Positions 21,186-32,411 of a stretch of DNA of 64,000 bases are shown here, in pieces (position 1 is the first letter of the stretch; each line of letters opens with the position of its first letter). The notes beneath the pieces are model-generated. The model saw only the letters and a program-made list of their open reading frames with translations, ran no database searches and was not told the origin of the DNA. The position numbers and the translations under genes were made by a program. This DNA is from Calliopum simillimum. Taxonomy: Eukaryota; Arthropoda; Insecta; Diptera; Lauxaniidae. Where the stretch lies: the NCBI GenBank assembly GCA_951812925.1, contig OX638370.1, forward strand, positions 101,570,897 to 101,634,896, read 5' to 3'.

Positions 21186-22840
21186 TTATTGAATAGATTT
21201 ACCCCTGATTAAGCGACACTGAACATATTTATGTTTTCATGTCTTTCATCATAGTTTGACACTACATAAATTATACGTCTCTTTTTTTGGAAAATTGGTA
21301 CAGATTAAAATTTAGCTCACGAACATGATACGCTCCATTTTTGGATATTTTGTTTTTGTTGTTACGACTTGGTGTGAATTGAGTGATTATGGCCAAATTG
21401 CAGTTGCAGTTGATGCGTAAAATTGAAATGGTAAAAAATGTTTATTCATTTTGCTGACAGTGCTAAACAAATAAAGTCAGCTTTTAATTTAATACAATAT
21501 ATATGTTTGTATGGGTAGTTCCGTCTTAACCAGACACCGCTTGGCTGGGAATCAACTGACTGACAATTTGTGAAAATAGTACCGTAAGAAGACTTAAGTA
21601 CATTTCATTCCTATGCTAAGTATATCTTAATTGAGATTCTTTTACAAAATGTACCATCACTACGGATTTCAAAACTGTAGATAAAAAATTCAGCTTTGCA
21701 AAAACTATGGATATAAAATACAAATCTAATAGAAGATGTCTGAAATTGAAATATTAATGTTCGGCAACTGTCATCATTATGATTTCCCGATTTTGGAGAG
21801 ACAAGCTCTATATCATGCGTAGGTATACTATTTAGAATTGACCATTGATATTCTCTGATTGTAGTAATTTATCGGTGTACTTATTTTCTGCCTGTGTATT
21901 TTCAAGTTAAAGCCGGACTTTTATGGTTTTAGCTGGTTACACATTGAAGTTTTGTAATTTTGCAATTATATAATTGAAAGCATATTTCCCAAAAAAGGCT
22001 CACTCACGCTTAGATAAACACAATTAAGTTGACAATTTAATTTATTGTGTAATTGTTTCCAAATTGTGGTTACAGTTACCATAAATATTGGTTGTTTTCA
22101 TTTTGGACCACACAGGCTGTACAGAAATGGCTACAGTCGAGGATTGGAATTTTATTTATCTAATTGTGACAATGAATTTATTTCTTTTTTAACTGTTCAA
22201 TAATAATGCAACATAACTTGTGTGGTAAAATAAATTGTTGTCTTTATTAGTAGAATAAATGTGTGTTTTACTAACAAAATTTTATTAAAAATATTTAATC
22301 CTTTTAGACAGACAAAACAAACAGCATTGACAATCCAATGCCAAAAATTCAGTAAACAGATAAATTCATTTTGTAAATTGTCATCGAAAAAGTAGGCAAG
22401 GTAAGTAGTTGCACCATTATACCAGTAGGAAAGAATGGTTCCTATACTAACAATTGCTAAATATTAAGGTATTCTGTCAAGTGGCGTCTTACTCACATAT
22501 ATAAGTATATGACTGAGGGAAAATAACTTGTAGATAAGATAGCAGTTTTGAAAATTATTTCAGAAATCAGATAAATCGCCCATATGCATATGAAAAATAC
22601 TAAGTCAATCTTTTAAGCTTTGAGGTACATATTTGAATTTTAAAAGATCAATTCTTGTGCTTTTGTATGTAAATTGATGTTTTGCTCATTTTTTTATGAA
22701 AAAAATAACCACTTTTTAGCAAGTATTTGCCTTAATGGGTCCATTAAATCCAAGGACTATAATATTTAAGACCAGAAATACCATATAACTAGTGATGAGA
22801 AATAAATTTATTAATCGATACATTAAAGCGACACTACTAT
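21186..22840. other. gene-free stretch
   Basis: AT-rich, nothing recognised. Confidence 0.5.
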
Positions 22841-22849
22841 TGATTGCAA

Positions 22850-23060
22850 TTAATTGAAAGAAAATGGAGAAGTGAAATAAGGAAAAATTTGAATAAAAAA
22901 TATTTTAATAAAAAAAAAAAAATAAAGCAAAAAAAAAAAAAAAAAAAATCACACGGGCTGGGTTCGAACCCATGTTGTTCTTACTGCAGCCTTATAAAAA
23001 ATCATTGTGAAAGTGCTTCTAAATTTCTATGGGGACAAGCGCTTTCGAAGTGGTTTTGAT
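22850..23060 (-). repeat. repeat with tRNA-like T-arm, copy 1
   Basis: On the minus strand it contains GGCTGCAGTAAGAACAACAT then GGGTTCGAACCCAG, a perfect B-box-like sequence, followed by a long T-run. Further copies are at 25310-25600 (same orientation) and 38461-38700 (opposite). All share a CGCTTTC/GAAGC block and a GGGACAAGC block. Probably a SINE-like or short DNA repeat. Confidence 0.55.
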
Positions 23061-23111
23061 TGATATTTTAGTACTTATTTGAAATAAAACTAGCAGTTTT
23101 GTCTATTAATA

Positions 23112-24264
23112 GGGGAAGGGTACCGCCAGCGGGCAGGATCCGGGTGTGGGCACCCCCCGTAACTTTTGACAGAAATCAAATGCGGCTGTTCTGACAAATG
23201 TGAAGAGCGTGTAATGACAGCATGAAGTTTTTGTACATTTACCGGAGCAAACAGACGCATTTGCTTGATGCTGAGAAGAAAATAATTTTTGAATGGGTAA
23301 AAGTCAACACAAAAGTTTTTTTCAATGATTTTCCAAGTGCGATAAATCGAAGTGAATCAATCGAAAAGCTAAGTGCAATCTATATTAATGTAGTAAATTT
23401 GCTCATTGTTTTTCAAAGTGGCTATCAAAGCCGAGTATGGGCCCTGAATAGGTCCGGGTGTGGGCACCCCTTTTTTTTATTTAAAGCGTGTGTTTTACTG
23501 AAATATCATCGTGGATGCCAACGTTACAAATCTGGTATTACAAATGGTATTCTTATGCCATTTTACGCTTTTTTAGTGGAAACGAAGGAACCAATAGGCT
23601 CTTTAAAGATATCTTAGAAAAAAAGTTATTTTAATTAAGTGTGGGTGTTAAGGTGACATAACACTTTGCAAAAAATCTCGGTATTGAGTTCCCAGCCAAT
23701 TAGACAGAGGAGCAGATGGTGGGCATGGATTGGTAAAAAAGAATCATGCTTGGCAAAAGAGCAATGTCAACAAGGGCCAGAGATTACGTCACCTTGCTAG
23801 CTTAATTTGCAAAAAAATAGATCTGTCACCAGCCGAAGATTATCAAGTCTGGTTTCGGGGCAACAGGTATGATGCCATTCGATCCAGACGTTTTCAGTGA
23901 CGCTGATTTTGTTAAAGCCGTTGAGCAGAATTTGTTAAATTTTTGTGAGTCAATGTCTCTGAAATAAGTTAATTTAGCTTTCTTCTCCATTTGATGGCTT
24001 TTAACTTCATATTTTCCCATTTTTAGTCGATTTTCTAAGGGTGCCCACAACCGGACCCAAAATTTTTTTTTGTCAAAAATGATCACTTCACTATTTTTTT
24101 GATAAAATTTTTCCAACTAATGAAATCAATTTACTTTCTTCACCAATAGTAAGCTTAGGTCTTTGGCTTTCCATTGACACTTACTTATATGTGTGCATAA
24201 TATACATTTGGTCAAAAGTTATGTGTCGAAAACAAAACGGTGCCCACAACCGGTACCCTTTCCC
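23112..24264 (+). mobile_element. pogo/jerky-like element with GTGTGGGCACCCC motifs, copy A
   Basis: Ends GGGGAAGGGTACCG and CGGTACCCTTTCCC are inverted and flanked by TA (23110-23111, 24265-24266). Subterminal CCGGGTGTGGGCACCCC-type motifs occur near 23135, 23455 and, inverted, near 24035 and 24240. Transposase remnants lie between. A second copy, inverted, is at 52581-53724. Confidence 0.8.
23222..23950 (+). pseudogene. pogo/jerky-type transposase remnants
   Basis: The N-terminal piece (from 23222) reads KQTHLLDAEKKIIFEW, VKVNTKVFFNDFPSAINR and so on, a likely helical DNA-binding start. Around 23700-23790, out of frame, is EEQMVGMDW followed by LRHLASLI, resembling the CENP-B-type helix-turn-helix region. 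At 23833-23940 it reads IIKSGFGATGMMPFDPDVF then SDADFVKAVEQN, the signature usually found just after the DDE domain of pogo/Tigger/jerky transposases. The catalytic domain between them is deleted and the frames are broken. The same pieces occur in copy B. Confidence 0.7.
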
Positions 24265-24266
24265 TA

Positions 24267-25309
24267 CTTATGTATGTAAAAGTCACCGGGACAAAGATGA
24301 GGCAACGCTCGCCGGGTAACAGCTAGTTGTAAATAAAATGATGAAAAAAATCATGCCTAGGATTTTTAGGCTAGAAATGTCAGTAGCTTTATTAGTCAAA
24401 AACAAGGTACGGAATGGACTGGACCTTCTAATGTTGGTTCAAAATTTTTAAATTTTTTGGGATTCCGCTTCCACAGCAGCAAAATATTCTCTTTGATGTA
24501 CTTAAATAAGCACCATGTTAAATTGTAGACGACCAAAACCATTTTAAAAACCCAAAAGTATGGAAACTTTTTTTTTTAATTTAAACTGTTAAACTTTTTT
24601 TGTGGATTTTGAGCTGCATAATTCGAATCTGCAATTTATTTCTCTATAATATCTGTAGTTTGGAAGACATTGTCCATTTAAGGTGGAAAATTAAGATACG
24701 AAATGAAATATCTCCAAGATTACAAAACTTATAGAGAAATAAATTGCAGATTCGAATTCATTACATATAGCATGGAGATAGGGTTAAAACTAAGGAACGA
24801 TAATATCAACCTATACAAGTGAAAAGCACTAAGTCAGTTTTCTTCAATTTGGAGCAATATTTTTTCTGGTCCAAAATATTATAGTCTTGTCTGATGAGAC
24901 CCATTGAGCCATATCTCTGTTAAAAAGTTGTAGTTTTCATAAAAAAAAAGCAAAAACTGATTTGTTAAAATTCAAATATCTCAAAACTTAAGAAACTGAC
25001 TGAGAGCTTTTCACTTGTATAGAGACGATATGGACTTGTCACGCCTCTAAAGAAAAAATGTACAAACATGGTTACTGATGAGAATTTTTTTTGAGAATTT
25101 GTGGTCTTTTTAAAGTGAAATCGAAGCGGTCGAATTTCGGCCGTAAGGCAAACAATTCAAAAATTATTAGACTGCAGCATAAAAGATTCCTACAAAATTA
25201 TTAGCAAAACACAGTTTATCTATAACTGATATTTAATATATGTAAATACTTCTGTTACTGGTACTTATGGCCCTGTTGCCCCGAACCTTAATACTTTATA
25301 AATTTATTT
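24267..25309. repeat. gene-free stretch with two hairpins
   Basis: A perfect 29-bp inverted repeat (AATTCGAATCTGCAATTTAT and following, about 24618-24646, against about 24731-24759) is followed by a second foldback at about 24812-25020, bounded by TATACAAGTGAAAAGC and its complement. No gene. Confidence 0.7.
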
Positions 25310-25600
25310 ATAAAGTAAAATACTTAAATAAATAAATAAATAAAAGTAAATTAATAAGAGAAAGGAAAATATAAAAGTGAAATAAAAGATGTTGAATAAA
25401 AAATATTTTAATAAAAAAAAAAAGCAGAAAAAAGTAAAATAAAAAATCACCCGGTCTGGGTTCGAACTCACGTTGCTCTACTGCAGCCTTATAAAAAATC
25501 TTTGTGAAAGCGCTTCTAGATTTCTATGGGGACAAACATTTTTGAAGTACTTGGATCAGAAGCGCTAGAAATTTTTCCTCTTGGGTACAAACACACATAC
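25310..25600 (-). repeat. repeat with tRNA-like T-arm, copy 2
   Basis: Same family as 22850-23060, with a B-box-like GAGTTCGAACCCAG on the minus strand. It adds an end sequence (TCAGAAGCGCTAGAAATTTT, CCTCTTGGG) that is repeated inverted at 38465. Confidence 0.55.
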
Positions 25601-25873
25601 AAATGCATACGAACCATAAAACTACTTATATACTTAAGTTTATTTTATTGCTCGTTTTGTTCTTAATTAGTTTAATTAGTTATTTGTTCAACATTCGAAT
25701 ACATTAATATTTTCAAAGAGTGTGGTCTGCCATATGAAATTCGAGAATGAGTTTAATGAAGTGAAAAGTGGTTGTCAAAAATGCCACAGAAGTGCAGAGA
25801 GACTTTTAAATTTAATTAAGCCACGCCAAATATTTATTTTTAAATGTGGGTTGTCAAAAAATCTTTCGATTCT

Positions 25874-26085
25874 TTCAATAAGAAAATCAAACGAGTCACA
25901 AGAGTTACTAAAGTCCTGGGGTCGAATCGACGCATCCATGAACGTACAATTCGTGACGTTAAATCATGTGTTTGACATGTATTTTGCATTACTAAACACA
26001 CGATTCTACGTTACGAATTGTACATTCACTGATGCGGCGATTCAGCCCCGGCTCTATATTCGTGTGCATCGTTTTCTTATTGAGA
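25874..26085. repeat. hairpin of about 212 bp
   Basis: Arms of about 95 bp starting TTTCAATAAGAAAATC pair with an inverted copy ending ATTGAGAT. The inner part is best conserved (AATCGACGCATC...GTACAATTCGTGACGTT). The loop is about 20 bp near 25980. No gene. It could be a small foldback transposon or a hairpin-RNA source. Confidence 0.7.
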
Positions 26086-26855
26086 TTAAAAAACCACGAA
26101 GATGAAGGTCAGGGTTTGAGTATCACTTATCATGTTATTAACTTAATACTTAACCGAAAATGTAGTTAAAAATAATTAATATCATAATATCGAGAACACT
26201 CGAATATTCAAGTACGCATCAGTTGCAAGTTAATTTTAATCGATAAGCCTTAATTGTTCACTTAAATTATAAACTAAATTGAACGCAAATATGATTGGAA
26301 CTCATTTTGAGAGTGGCAAAATTAAATTAGTTTTAACGCCAATGGTATTAATTTAAGTAGTTATATACGGCGTATGAGTAATAAATTGATTATTTTATGT
26401 GTCAATCATTTAAACGCTTGACAGTATGGCTGAAATTGATTACATGCAACAACCGTGTAGTGCAGTCCCATTAAAATGCTGCTGAAGGCCTTAAACTTGT
26501 TAACGTGTTAATTGACTGCATATGAAAAAGTTAAAAAAAAAAACAAAAAATTAAGTCATTGAAATGACATGAATAGTCCTTTGGAGCCTAATAAATTAAC
26601 TGATTGATACTTTTTAGGTTTATGTGCTTAAAATGGAATTTACATAAGTAATATTTTGATGTTTTGTCTTATTAATTAATATTGAACTAAGTATTTCAAT
26701 TAGTATTCTTTTGGCAGTGCCATATTAGTGACAAAATTAATTTTATGGTTTTGTTTTGAAGTTACAATTAATGAAAACTGAATTTTAATATATAATTATC
26801 CAAATTGTCTAAGGTTCAGGTTTTCTATTCCAAGTAGAACTTTTGTTACATCATA
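26086..26855. other. gene-free stretch
   Basis: AT-rich, nothing recognised. Confidence 0.5.
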
Positions 26856-27557
26856 CGCAGGGTACTATTTACGTTTCGGGAACTGGCAACACTAATGTCA
26901 ATAGCTAAAATCTGGCAACACCATAATAAAGTTTGAAATTTTTTAGCATAAACGTACTCACAACGTTTTGATGTAAAAGTGCTATTTGTTTTGTTTACAG
27001 TGGGTTAAGAAAATCAATTTGGGCAGCCTTTTTTGAGCGATTGATAAATTATGGGGTATCCAACGCAAAATCGAATGTATTGAAGTGGAACTAATGTGCA
27101 AAGATGCCTCTATCTCACAATATGACATATGATGATCTGGCATTATTTGTTTATGCACTGCATCGATGTTTTGTGGCACAACAACCGATTTTGGCCATCC
27201 TTCTCGGAATTCGTCGGCGACGGAACTACGACCACGATTGAATTCACTATACTAACGATATACTGTGATTTTTGATGGTGCTTTATCACCATACAAAGAG
27301 CTGAGTTCTTTGCCACATTCTTGTTGAGATAATCTATGTCGAAAGTTGTGAAAAATAATCCAACGAAAACCTTCCCTTGAAATTTTCATTTTTTGGCCAA
27401 ATTGATTTTCTTTACTCACTGTAAACAAAACCAATAGCACTTGTACATCAAAACGTTGTGAGCACTTTTATACTAACAAATGTCAAACTTTATCATGCTG
27501 TTGCAAGATTTTTGACATTAGTGTTGCCAGTTCCCGAAATATAAATAGTACCCCTCG
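26856..27557 (-). mobile_element. deleted mariner with long inverted ends
   Basis: The 702-bp element is flanked by TA (26854-26855, 27558-27559). Inverted ends of about 170 bp include TCGGGAACTGGCAACACTAA and a transposase 5' region with AACGTTTTGATGT. Only an N-terminal transposase part survives between them. The left end seems to be an inverted duplicate of the right end, unlike the short ends of normal mariners. Confidence 0.75.
26982..27440 (-). pseudogene. mariner transposase N-terminal remnant
   Basis: On the minus strand, 27440-27252 gives FRWIIFHNFRHRLSQQECGK then LSSLYGDKAPSKITVYR, the first helix-turn-helix of a mariner transposase. After an in-frame stop it continues SEFNRGRSSVADEFREG, and in 27179-26982 MSYCEIEASLHISSTSIHSI and WIPHNLSIAQKR. 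The catalytic domain is missing. Clearly dead. Confidence 0.85.
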
Positions 27558-27904
27558 TATTGATCTTTTTCGATTAAAATTTAATTTTTGTATATTTTTG
27601 TGTCCCATACATAAGTATTGTAGTGCAGGAACACAAGGCACAAAATATGTTCCCATATAAAATTGTACCAACAATTTTTTTTCGTTTTTCTGCATTATTG
27701 GGACACGAAAATATTCAGAAGATTTTAAAATTTTTCACTGATAAAATTTTTTGGATCGTAAATCATGTGCTCAAAAATAAAAACAAGAACTGCTTAGCAG
27801 AAAAATGCAATGAAGAATTTTTGCGCGCAAGAACAAACCCAAGGCGTTCATCCCTCTTTCGTGCTCGCGTATTCTACATTTTATTCTTCTGCTTACGAAA
27901 TTGT

Positions 27905-28290
27905 CTTTAGTTATGAGCAAACCAAGACCCTGTCTTGATCTTGTTCTTGCACATTGAGTCTTGGTATTGGTTTTGATGTTGAGGCTTAGTCTTGATCTTG
28001 GTCTTGAAAAAATTTTTGGGTATTGAAAATTTTCAAACCTTATTTTTACAAAGCAGTTGGGTTTTTAAGATGCCAAGTTTCGAATTGAGATATGATTTTA
28101 TGCTTGAAAGGGGCGTGACACACCTATTAACTATAAATTCGCAAGACTAAAAAGCAGTCTTGGTCTTGATGATCTTCGTGGGTAAAACCAAGAACCACAG
28201 CAGTCTTGGTCTCGCTCTTGCAATGATATTAGAGTCTTGGTCTTGCAAAATTACCAAGAACAAGACTAATTTTGCTCATCACTAATTTTT
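27905..28290. mobile_element. small inverted element made of TCTTGG-type simple repeats
   Basis: The ends TAGTTATGAGCAAA and TTTGCTCATCACTA are inverted. The inside consists largely of TCTTGGTCTTGATCTTG-type repeats on the left and both orientations towards the right, with a non-repetitive middle (about 28015-28150). Confidence 0.5.
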
Positions 28291-28734
28291 TTTGCACTTT
28301 TCTGCAATACATATTACTTTTCGATTTTGCATACACCTCGCGTTGTCCTTCTGAGCGTCTCATAGGTTATTCTCCAATTTATCTACTAACTGTTTTATGA
28401 GGGTTACATTTTAAGTTTCTGCAATATAGTACCCCTAGTGTTTTCCGATGAAAGTTTTTATGATAGTTAAAAACTTTGACATTTTTTAGGGTATGTCACT
28501 TCGTACGTTATACGCCCAAACTATTGGCCAGTTCTTTGGGTAATCTAAATCGTTGTCTTGGAAACAAAAAGAAGACATTGGGTCCCAAGTCGCAACTTTA
28601 AGGTAGAAGACACGTCAATTCGATCTTTTGAGTGCTTGTTTCAGTCAATGTGTGAGAGCTTACATTGTCTTTGTGCAAAATGATTTGTAGTTTTGGGTTG
28701 GTTTCTTTCATATTATAGAAAACTTCTAGCAAAT

Positions 28735-29150
28735 AAATGGTTGTTGTTGTAGCAACTCCAACGCTGTAAATTGAAAAACAAAATTAATCCTTTCGCCTAC
28801 TAGTGATTTGGTGATGTGGAAAATAGAAAACTGGTCGAGCTTAGTCCTTGAGGCCCAAAAATTGGGCTACCTCCACTGGGCGGCACCATAGGTCAATCGT
28901 AGAGAGGTTGGTGCGACGGGACGGACAGTTGAAAAGGTGAGAACTGTCGTGTGGACTTCCACTACATGATGGGCACCATCACGTCGTAATTCAAGATGGA
29001 TCGCCCGATCGTCTTATATGTTGCGATCAGGGTCTCCTTATCCTTACCGCAAGAGGTTCCTGCAATGGCACCCAGCACATGGTTTCTCTTAACTAATTTG
29101 GAGCAAACCTCACTAGCGTCGTGGTCGTGTACCACGCTGAATTAACAGTT
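28735..29150 (-). pseudogene. Jockey-type LINE, 3' end of the reverse transcriptase ORF
   Basis: The minus strand reads LGAIAGTSCGKDKETLIATY then KTIGRSILNYDVMVPIM and a stop, and after a frame change CPSRRTNLSTIDLWCRPVEV and AQFLGLKD. This order matches the C-terminal part of Jockey-clade LINEs. The 3' side ends in CTACAACAACAACC-type sequence, a common tail in such elements. A 5'-truncated, decayed copy. Confidence 0.7.
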
Positions 29151-29224
29151 TTTTGGTTTTCAAGAGCAACAGTAGCTACGTGACATGCTAAGCACCGCTC
29201 CGACGTCGCACAACTTTTATGACG

Positions 29225-29584
29225 GCTTCATTCAGCGCTACTCTTTTTTGAGCATCTGATAATTTGTGTGGAGTTTAACGCGCACATAGCTTTCGCTCAC
29301 TTAATGTTCGTGCAAGATTGTTTGTCATGCTAATGCTTAGACATTGCTCGTTTTCTCGATGGTCACATGACGATCTTCTTCAATTAGTTTTCGCACAGCA
29401 ACGAAACAGCTGTTTTTAGACGACCTTCGAGTGGATCGTCTTTAAGTGAAGTACGTCTGCGCTTGAACTCTTTTGACAACTCATTGACTCTGGTCTTGGG
29501 TGGTGCTTCGTCGCCAAAGGCCTTTTTCAGTCGATCGATACACCCTTGATAAGGTAAATCTACTCGAAAATCATGAAAAATCAT
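29225..29584 (-). pseudogene. mariner transposase remnant
   Basis: The minus strand reads MIFHDFRVDLPYQGCIDRLK, KAFGDEAPPKTRVNELSKEF, KRRRTSLKDDPLEGRLKTA, the first DNA-binding domain of a mariner transposase. It is followed in shifted frames by RKLIEEDRHVTIE and LHTNYQMLKKE-like remains. No ends found. It is a different mariner from that at 26.9 kb. Confidence 0.8.
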
Positions 29585-29590
29585 CGCTTG

Positions 29591-30310
29591 GTTTTTTGAC
29601 GTAGGTAAATGTAGTTCAGATATTTACAACCTAAAAGTATGAACAAATTTAATTTTTCTGCAAATTCGATTTTATTTTTGCTGGATCACGGATATTTTTG
29701 AATCATAGAAATATTACGTGATGTCATTTGAAATCTACGCAACCTTTTACGTAGAGAATGTTACATTTGGTGAAAGATATAATAATAAATAAAACATTTG
29801 TAAATCCGTCTGTTGTCACTACAACGAAATTATCATGTCAAGACATTTTCGACATCATTTGAATTGTGTAAAATTTATAAAAAAAACCTGAATATAATGG
29901 AAATTAACAACTTGTCAACTTGCACAAATCCATTGCTGCAAATGACAGCGATAACAACAACAACTAAAAGCATCAGCAACCATAATGACAACATTTTTGA
30001 CTGCACTCAATCAATCGACAACGCATTTTTATTGCTGTCGCATCGGCGCGCGTTTTCATTTTATTGCTGCCGTCATTACTTTGTTGCTGTTGCTCAACAG
30101 TTGTCATTCTGAATTTGCTGTTGCAGCCATTTGAGCGGACGTGATTGATAGTGCGCTTAAATTATTAATTTATGTAATTTATTAAGCAAACACCGCGACT
30201 GACAGCGGGCCAAAAAAAAAAAACTTTTGCTTTTCACACAAAACAACACACTGGGTACAGTTTTAAAGATTATGGTTATAAAACGATACATTGCTTTTTC
30301 AAAACTTTTC
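29591..30310. other. gene-free stretch
   Basis: AT-rich; a 99-codon open frame at 29813-30112 has no recognisable content and is probably chance. Confidence 0.5.
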
Positions 30311-30690
30311 AGCATGAAATCACGCAGTAATCAATTTAATCATACATCTTAACCCATTATATTCGGTTTTTATGAGTTTTTTTGATAAATTTTTCCAAAA
30401 ACTCTGCTATAATGGGTCAATATATTCTACAGATTATAACTACGGGTCACTTTCGTGAATTACTGCGTAAAAAGTAAGAAAAATGCAATAAATATTTTTG
30501 AAAAAATGTTAAAAAATGATGAAATTTTTTTATTCTTAAGTTTTAAGTTTGGTGACCTCTAGTGAAATTTTTTTTTAAACACCTTATCCCATTAAAACCC
30601 AGTTTTTGGAAAAATGTATCAAAAAAATCCATAAAACATGATATAATGGGTTAAGATGCTTAAGAATATTGATTACTGCGTGATTTATGG
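30311..30690. repeat. foldback repeat with AACCCATTATA motifs
   Basis: Arms carrying TCACGCAGTAATCAAT and AACCCATTATA are repeated in inverted order. The same AACCCATTATA...TATAATGGGTT arrangement is found in the centre of the palindrome at 57089-58399. It abuts the 3' end of the LINE fragment to its right. Confidence 0.65.
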
Positions 30691-30699
30691 TGAATTTGG

Positions 30700-31990
30700 A
30701 ACAACAAGTTTTATCCAAAATGAAGGTTAGGAGGAGCATAGGGCTAATATGTAACGTCTCCATTTGTTGCAATCCCTTGCAATGACTTTGTTCCCTTGTC
30801 ACGACTTTCCCGATTCTTGTATTTCCTTTTCCAGCGACTGTTTCCAGTTGGTTTTGGGGTCTACCACGTCCTCTACTTCCTTGTGGATTCCACTCAAGAG
30901 CCTGGTGACAAACTTCGCTGTGTCGTTTCCGGAGAGTGTGACCAATCCATCTCCACTTGCGCAGCTTGATATAGTTTGCTATAGCCCTCTGATTGCATTT
31001 TTGATGTAGCTCGACATTTGTTATAGTGCGAGGCCACCGCACCTGAAGTATACGCTTTAAGCATTTGTTGACGAATACTTGCAGCTTGTTCTTTAGTTGT
31101 TCAGTAACAAGCCATGTTTCGCACCCATATAACAAAAAAGATTTCACATTCGAATCAAAAATGCGCACTTTCGTTTTGGTGGATATAATGGAAGAAAACC
31201 ATATTTTGTTGAGTTGAGCAAACGCGCCTTTTGCTTTTCTTATTCTTGATATCGTCTTTTGCTCCACCATCCATAGAGATAATGCTGCCTAAATATCACA
31301 GTGCGACACATGAAAAGTGAACTAAAATCCGTTATAAGGCGTCGAAAGTACTCGCCGAAACAAGTAATTCTGCCAGAGCGTTTTGCAAAGTTGGCTCATA
31401 TAAGGATTTTATGGTTATTTTTGCGATTTTAAGGCACTAGATGAATTTTTTTCGGTTAAGTTTGTTCGGCATTTTTTTTTTTCTATTCAATAGCTACAAC
31501 ATTGCTGAAGTCATCAAAACAATATTTTCGGCTCTTTACCGAGATATAGCCATATGAAAAAATCGAAAAATCGCTCAAAATCCAATTTGAGGCAAAAAGT
31601 TGAAATTTTCAGCTGGATAATTATAATTACGCTCTGGCAGAATTACTTGTTTCGGCGAGTACTTTCGACCCTTATAACGGATTTTAGTTCACCGTCAATG
31701 ACTTGAAAAATGTTGCACTGTGTATTTGAAGCTTTCAACGTTTTCGTTGTCATCACTGCCAGCTTTCATGCTTTTAGTCTTGGATGCGTTGATTTTTAGG
31801 CTGGCCTTCTACGATTCCAAGACAAGGGTTCAATCTTGCTTTGCATATCTGAATGTTTGAACAATAGAAGGCAAATGTCGTCAACCTAGTAGATATCTTC
31901 TAGATGTTCGCTAGAGTTCCATTGGATACCCGTTTTGGCCTTATTAAGAGCTATGTCTAGAACATCGTCAAGAATGATTAGGAAGATGAT
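30700..31990 (-). pseudogene. LINE reverse transcriptase C-terminal half, split by a foldback insertion
   Basis: Read on the minus strand from 31990, the sequence gives IIIFLIILDDVLDIALNKAK, TGIQWNSSEHLEDIY, a stop at the YxDD position (VDDIC follows), then INASKTKS-like and DNENVESFKY. After removing the insertion at 31297-31722 it continues YLGSIISMDGG, KAKGAFAQLNKIWFSSIIS, VKSFLLYGCETWLVTEQL and WIGHTLRKRHSEVCHQALEW. It then shifts frame near 30.8 kb before the end. The element encoded an endonuclease/reverse transcriptase for target-primed retrotransposition. This copy is 5' truncated and dead. Confidence 0.85.
31297..31722. mobile_element. 426-bp foldback element with CACAGTGC ends, inserted in the LINE
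   Basis: The ends CACAGTGC and GCACTGTG and arms of about 110 bp (AACTAAAATCCGTTATA, GTACTCGCCGAAACAAGTAA) are inverted. TAT stands on both sides (31294-31296, 31723-31725). Removing the element and one TAT restores the LINE reading frame (FKY-LGS), which proves the insertion and its short target duplication. No gene inside. Confidence 0.85.
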
Positions 31991-32411
31991 GATTTTTTTA
32001 ACTTTGAACCGAAATAGGGCCGCTGGACGACTTAACTTCGAAAAATCCTTCAGCAGTTTTTTTTCTATTTAACAATAGCAATTCGAAGTACTATATAAAC
32101 TATCCCAAATGTTGTGTTGAAGCAAGTAATAAGCTCAAAAAACTCAAAATTTTTTACTTTGTACTTAACACATAATGTGAAAAACTGATTTTTTGAGAAA
32201 AAAGCCATTAATGAAGTGTTAAATCAGGAGTTTTTGGAGCATTCTTTTTTTTTTAATAAAAAGTATTGTTGGAAGCTTAAGCTTTTCCACGTTGACGCTA
32301 TTTCCGTCAACTGTACCACAATAGTGACGGAGGTCTTCTATTCTATTAAAATTCAAAAATACCACAATAGTAGCGGAGCAGGCATAAAAATTAAAATTAA
32401 AAACAAAAAAA
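31991..32411. other. gene-free stretch
   Basis: AT-rich; nothing recognised. Confidence 0.5.

Noticed and set aside
22953..22990. Functional tRNA gene (perfect GGGTTCGAACCC B box)
   Set aside because: Only the T-arm is tRNA-like; no matching acceptor stem or convincing A box, and the sequence is part of a dispersed repeat.
29813..30112. 99-codon plus-strand frame with Thr/Ser/Asn-rich start
   Set aside because: No recognisable motif, no splice or promoter signals; consistent with chance.
31297..31304. RAG/V(D)J-type recombination signal (CACAGTG heptamer)
   Set aside because: No nonamer at 12 or 23 bp, and the target duplication is 2-3 bp and not the 5 bp expected for Transib-like elements.
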